Positions 63,164 to 64,000 of a stretch of DNA of 64,000 nt are shown here, in pieces. Position numbers and translations under genes: made by a program. This DNA is from Bradyrhizobium ontarionense (GTDB taxonomy: Bacteria; Pseudomonadota; Alphaproteobacteria; Rhizobiales; Xanthobacteraceae), in NCBI RefSeq assembly GCF_021088345.1, contig NZ_CP088156.1:1178001-1242000 (forward strand), read 5' to 3'. Each line of letters begins with the position of its first letter. Within the stretch, counting starts at the first letter, position 1. The notes under the pieces were generated by a model. That model saw only the letters and a program-made list of their open reading frames with translations. It was not told the DNA's origin and searched no databases.

Positions 63164-64000
63164 TCATCTTGATCCCTGTGCGGCATGCAACGGCGTCCCC
63201 GAAACGTCATCGCCATGGCTCTTGTCTGGGCTGTGGTCTGGGTGTCTGGTTGGGCTGTACATCGGCATCAACACCCGGAAGGTCGTCTTGCGCGGCTGCG
63301 ATTCGCACTCGATGATCCCGCCATGGTCGCCGATGATCTTCGCAACCAATGCAAGTCCGAGGCCGCTTCCGGTCGGCTTGGTGGTCACGAACGGATCGAA
63401 CAGATTGGGCATCAGGTCTTCCGGTACGCCGGGGCCATTGTCCTTGACGCAGAACTCCAGCGGCAGCGACACCCGTGACTTCTTGCCGGGCACCGACAGC
63501 CGCACGCCCGGGCGGAACGCGGTGGTGAGCTGGATCTCGGCATCCGAGCCGAGGTCGACCACCGCCTCGGCGGCATTCTTGACCAGGTTCAGAAACACCT
63601 GGATCAGCTGGTCCTGGTTGGCGAGCACCGGCGGCAGCGACGGATCGTAGTCCTCGACGAAGCGGATGTTGCGGGCGAAGCCCGACTGCGCCAGCCGCTT
63701 CACGTGATCGAGCACGGAGTGGATGTTGACGGGCCCGCGCGCCACCGGGCGGTCGTCGCCGAACACCTCCATGCGGTCGACCAGCGTCACGATGCGGTCG
63801 GCCTCGTCGCAGATCAGCCGCGTCAGCATGCGGTCCTCGGAGGAGGCCTGCTGCTCCAGCAGCTGTGCCGCGCCGCGGATGCCCGACAGCGGGTTCTTGA
63901 TCTCGTGCGCCAGCATCGCGGCCAGCGCGATCACCGAGCGCGCGGCGCTGCGATGGGTGAGCTGGCGGTCCATCTTGTCGGCGATGGTGCGCTCCTGCAG
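63164..64000 (-). CDS. ntrB: Nitrogen regulation sensor kinase NtrB (N-terminus beyond window)
   Basis: 279 codons in the window; the frame stays open to the right edge (LQERTIADK before MDRQLTHRS), so the PAS-containing N-terminus lies outside. HisKA motif [21 protein letters not shown] box [12 protein letters not shown]1 [12 protein letters not shown] and G2 [12 protein letters not shown] are complete. Cytosolic kinase/phosphatase of NtrC controlled by PII. Confidence 0.96.
   Translation of the reverse strand: MQERTIADKMDRQLTHRSAARSVIALAAMLAHEIKNPLSGIRGAAQLLEQQASSEDRMLTRLICDEADRIVTLVDRMEVFGDDRPVARGPVNIHSVLDHVKRLAQSGFARNIRFVEDYDPSLPPVLANQDQLIQVFLNLVKNAAEAVVDLGSDAEIQLTTAFRPGVRLSVPGKKSRVSLPLEFCVKDNGPGVPEDLMPNLFDPFVTTKPTGSGLGLALVAKIIGDHGGIIECESQPRKTTFRVLMPMYSPTRHPDHSPDKSHGDDVSGTPLHAAQGSR

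Overview
The window is GC-rich, densely coded alphaproteobacterial chromosome, most likely from the Bradyrhizobium group. This rests on three things: the ntrB-ntrC / ntrY-ntrX-hfq-hflX genes, the tmk-holB-metG-tatD-MBL run, and several intergenic palindromes of the type common in Bradyrhizobium and Rhodopseudomonas. The species assignment is inference. I found no rRNA, tRNA, CRISPR array, transposase or integrase.

Layout. 1-3233 (minus) is the N-terminal part of a large secreted protein built from exact 255-bp IPT/TIG-like repeats; it continues past the left edge. 3776-6126 (plus) holds three phage-tail-collar (microcystin-dependent-protein type) genes and a GNAT acetyltransferase. 6135-7091 is an epoxide-hydrolase-like enzyme. 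7259-14010 is a housekeeping run: D-Ala-D-Ala carboxypeptidase, tmk, holB, metG (with an odd Lys/Ala-rich N-terminal extension of about 190 residues), tatD and a metallo-hydrolase. 14029-15256 carries three palindromic repeat families around an ABM-domain gene. 15282-19900 (minus) is a TRAP transporter (dctP, fused dctQM) with an acyl-CoA synthetase. 21256-25847 (minus) is a branched-chain-amino-acid-type ABC transporter with fused ATPases and a terminator behind the binding protein gene. 26131-35114 holds a phosphoesterase of lower GC, an M50 protease/DUF2167 pair, two related coiled-coil membrane proteins (one at 20359), a BA14K-like protein, an S1/P1 nuclease and a Tat-exported GH1 glycosidase. 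35322-37002 is a cobalt-type nitrile hydratase operon. 37195-39666 holds a hypothetical gene, queC and mazG. 39690-45548 is a LysR-controlled aromatic catabolic cluster. 45617-47003 is a MAPEG/DoxX/HxlR group.

47123-64000 is the nitrogen-regulation locus: hflX, hfq, ntrX and ntrY at 47123-52780, and ntrC and ntrB from 61712 to the right edge. The order usual in the Rhizobiales (ntrB-ntrC-ntrY-ntrX) is interrupted by about 8.2 kb (53069-61266) of catabolic genes: an IclR regulator, an RraA-like protein, a 2-hydroxyacid dehydrogenase, two MFS carriers, two Tat-exported LigI-like amidohydrolases and an SMP-30 lactonase. Two near-identical 15-bp palindromes (54644 and 61340), placed the same way before the two minus-strand operons, look like the operators of that IclR regulator. 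The self-contained regulon inserted between ntrBC and ntrYX is the most interesting unit in the window, with the repeat protein/collar cluster and the extended MetG next.
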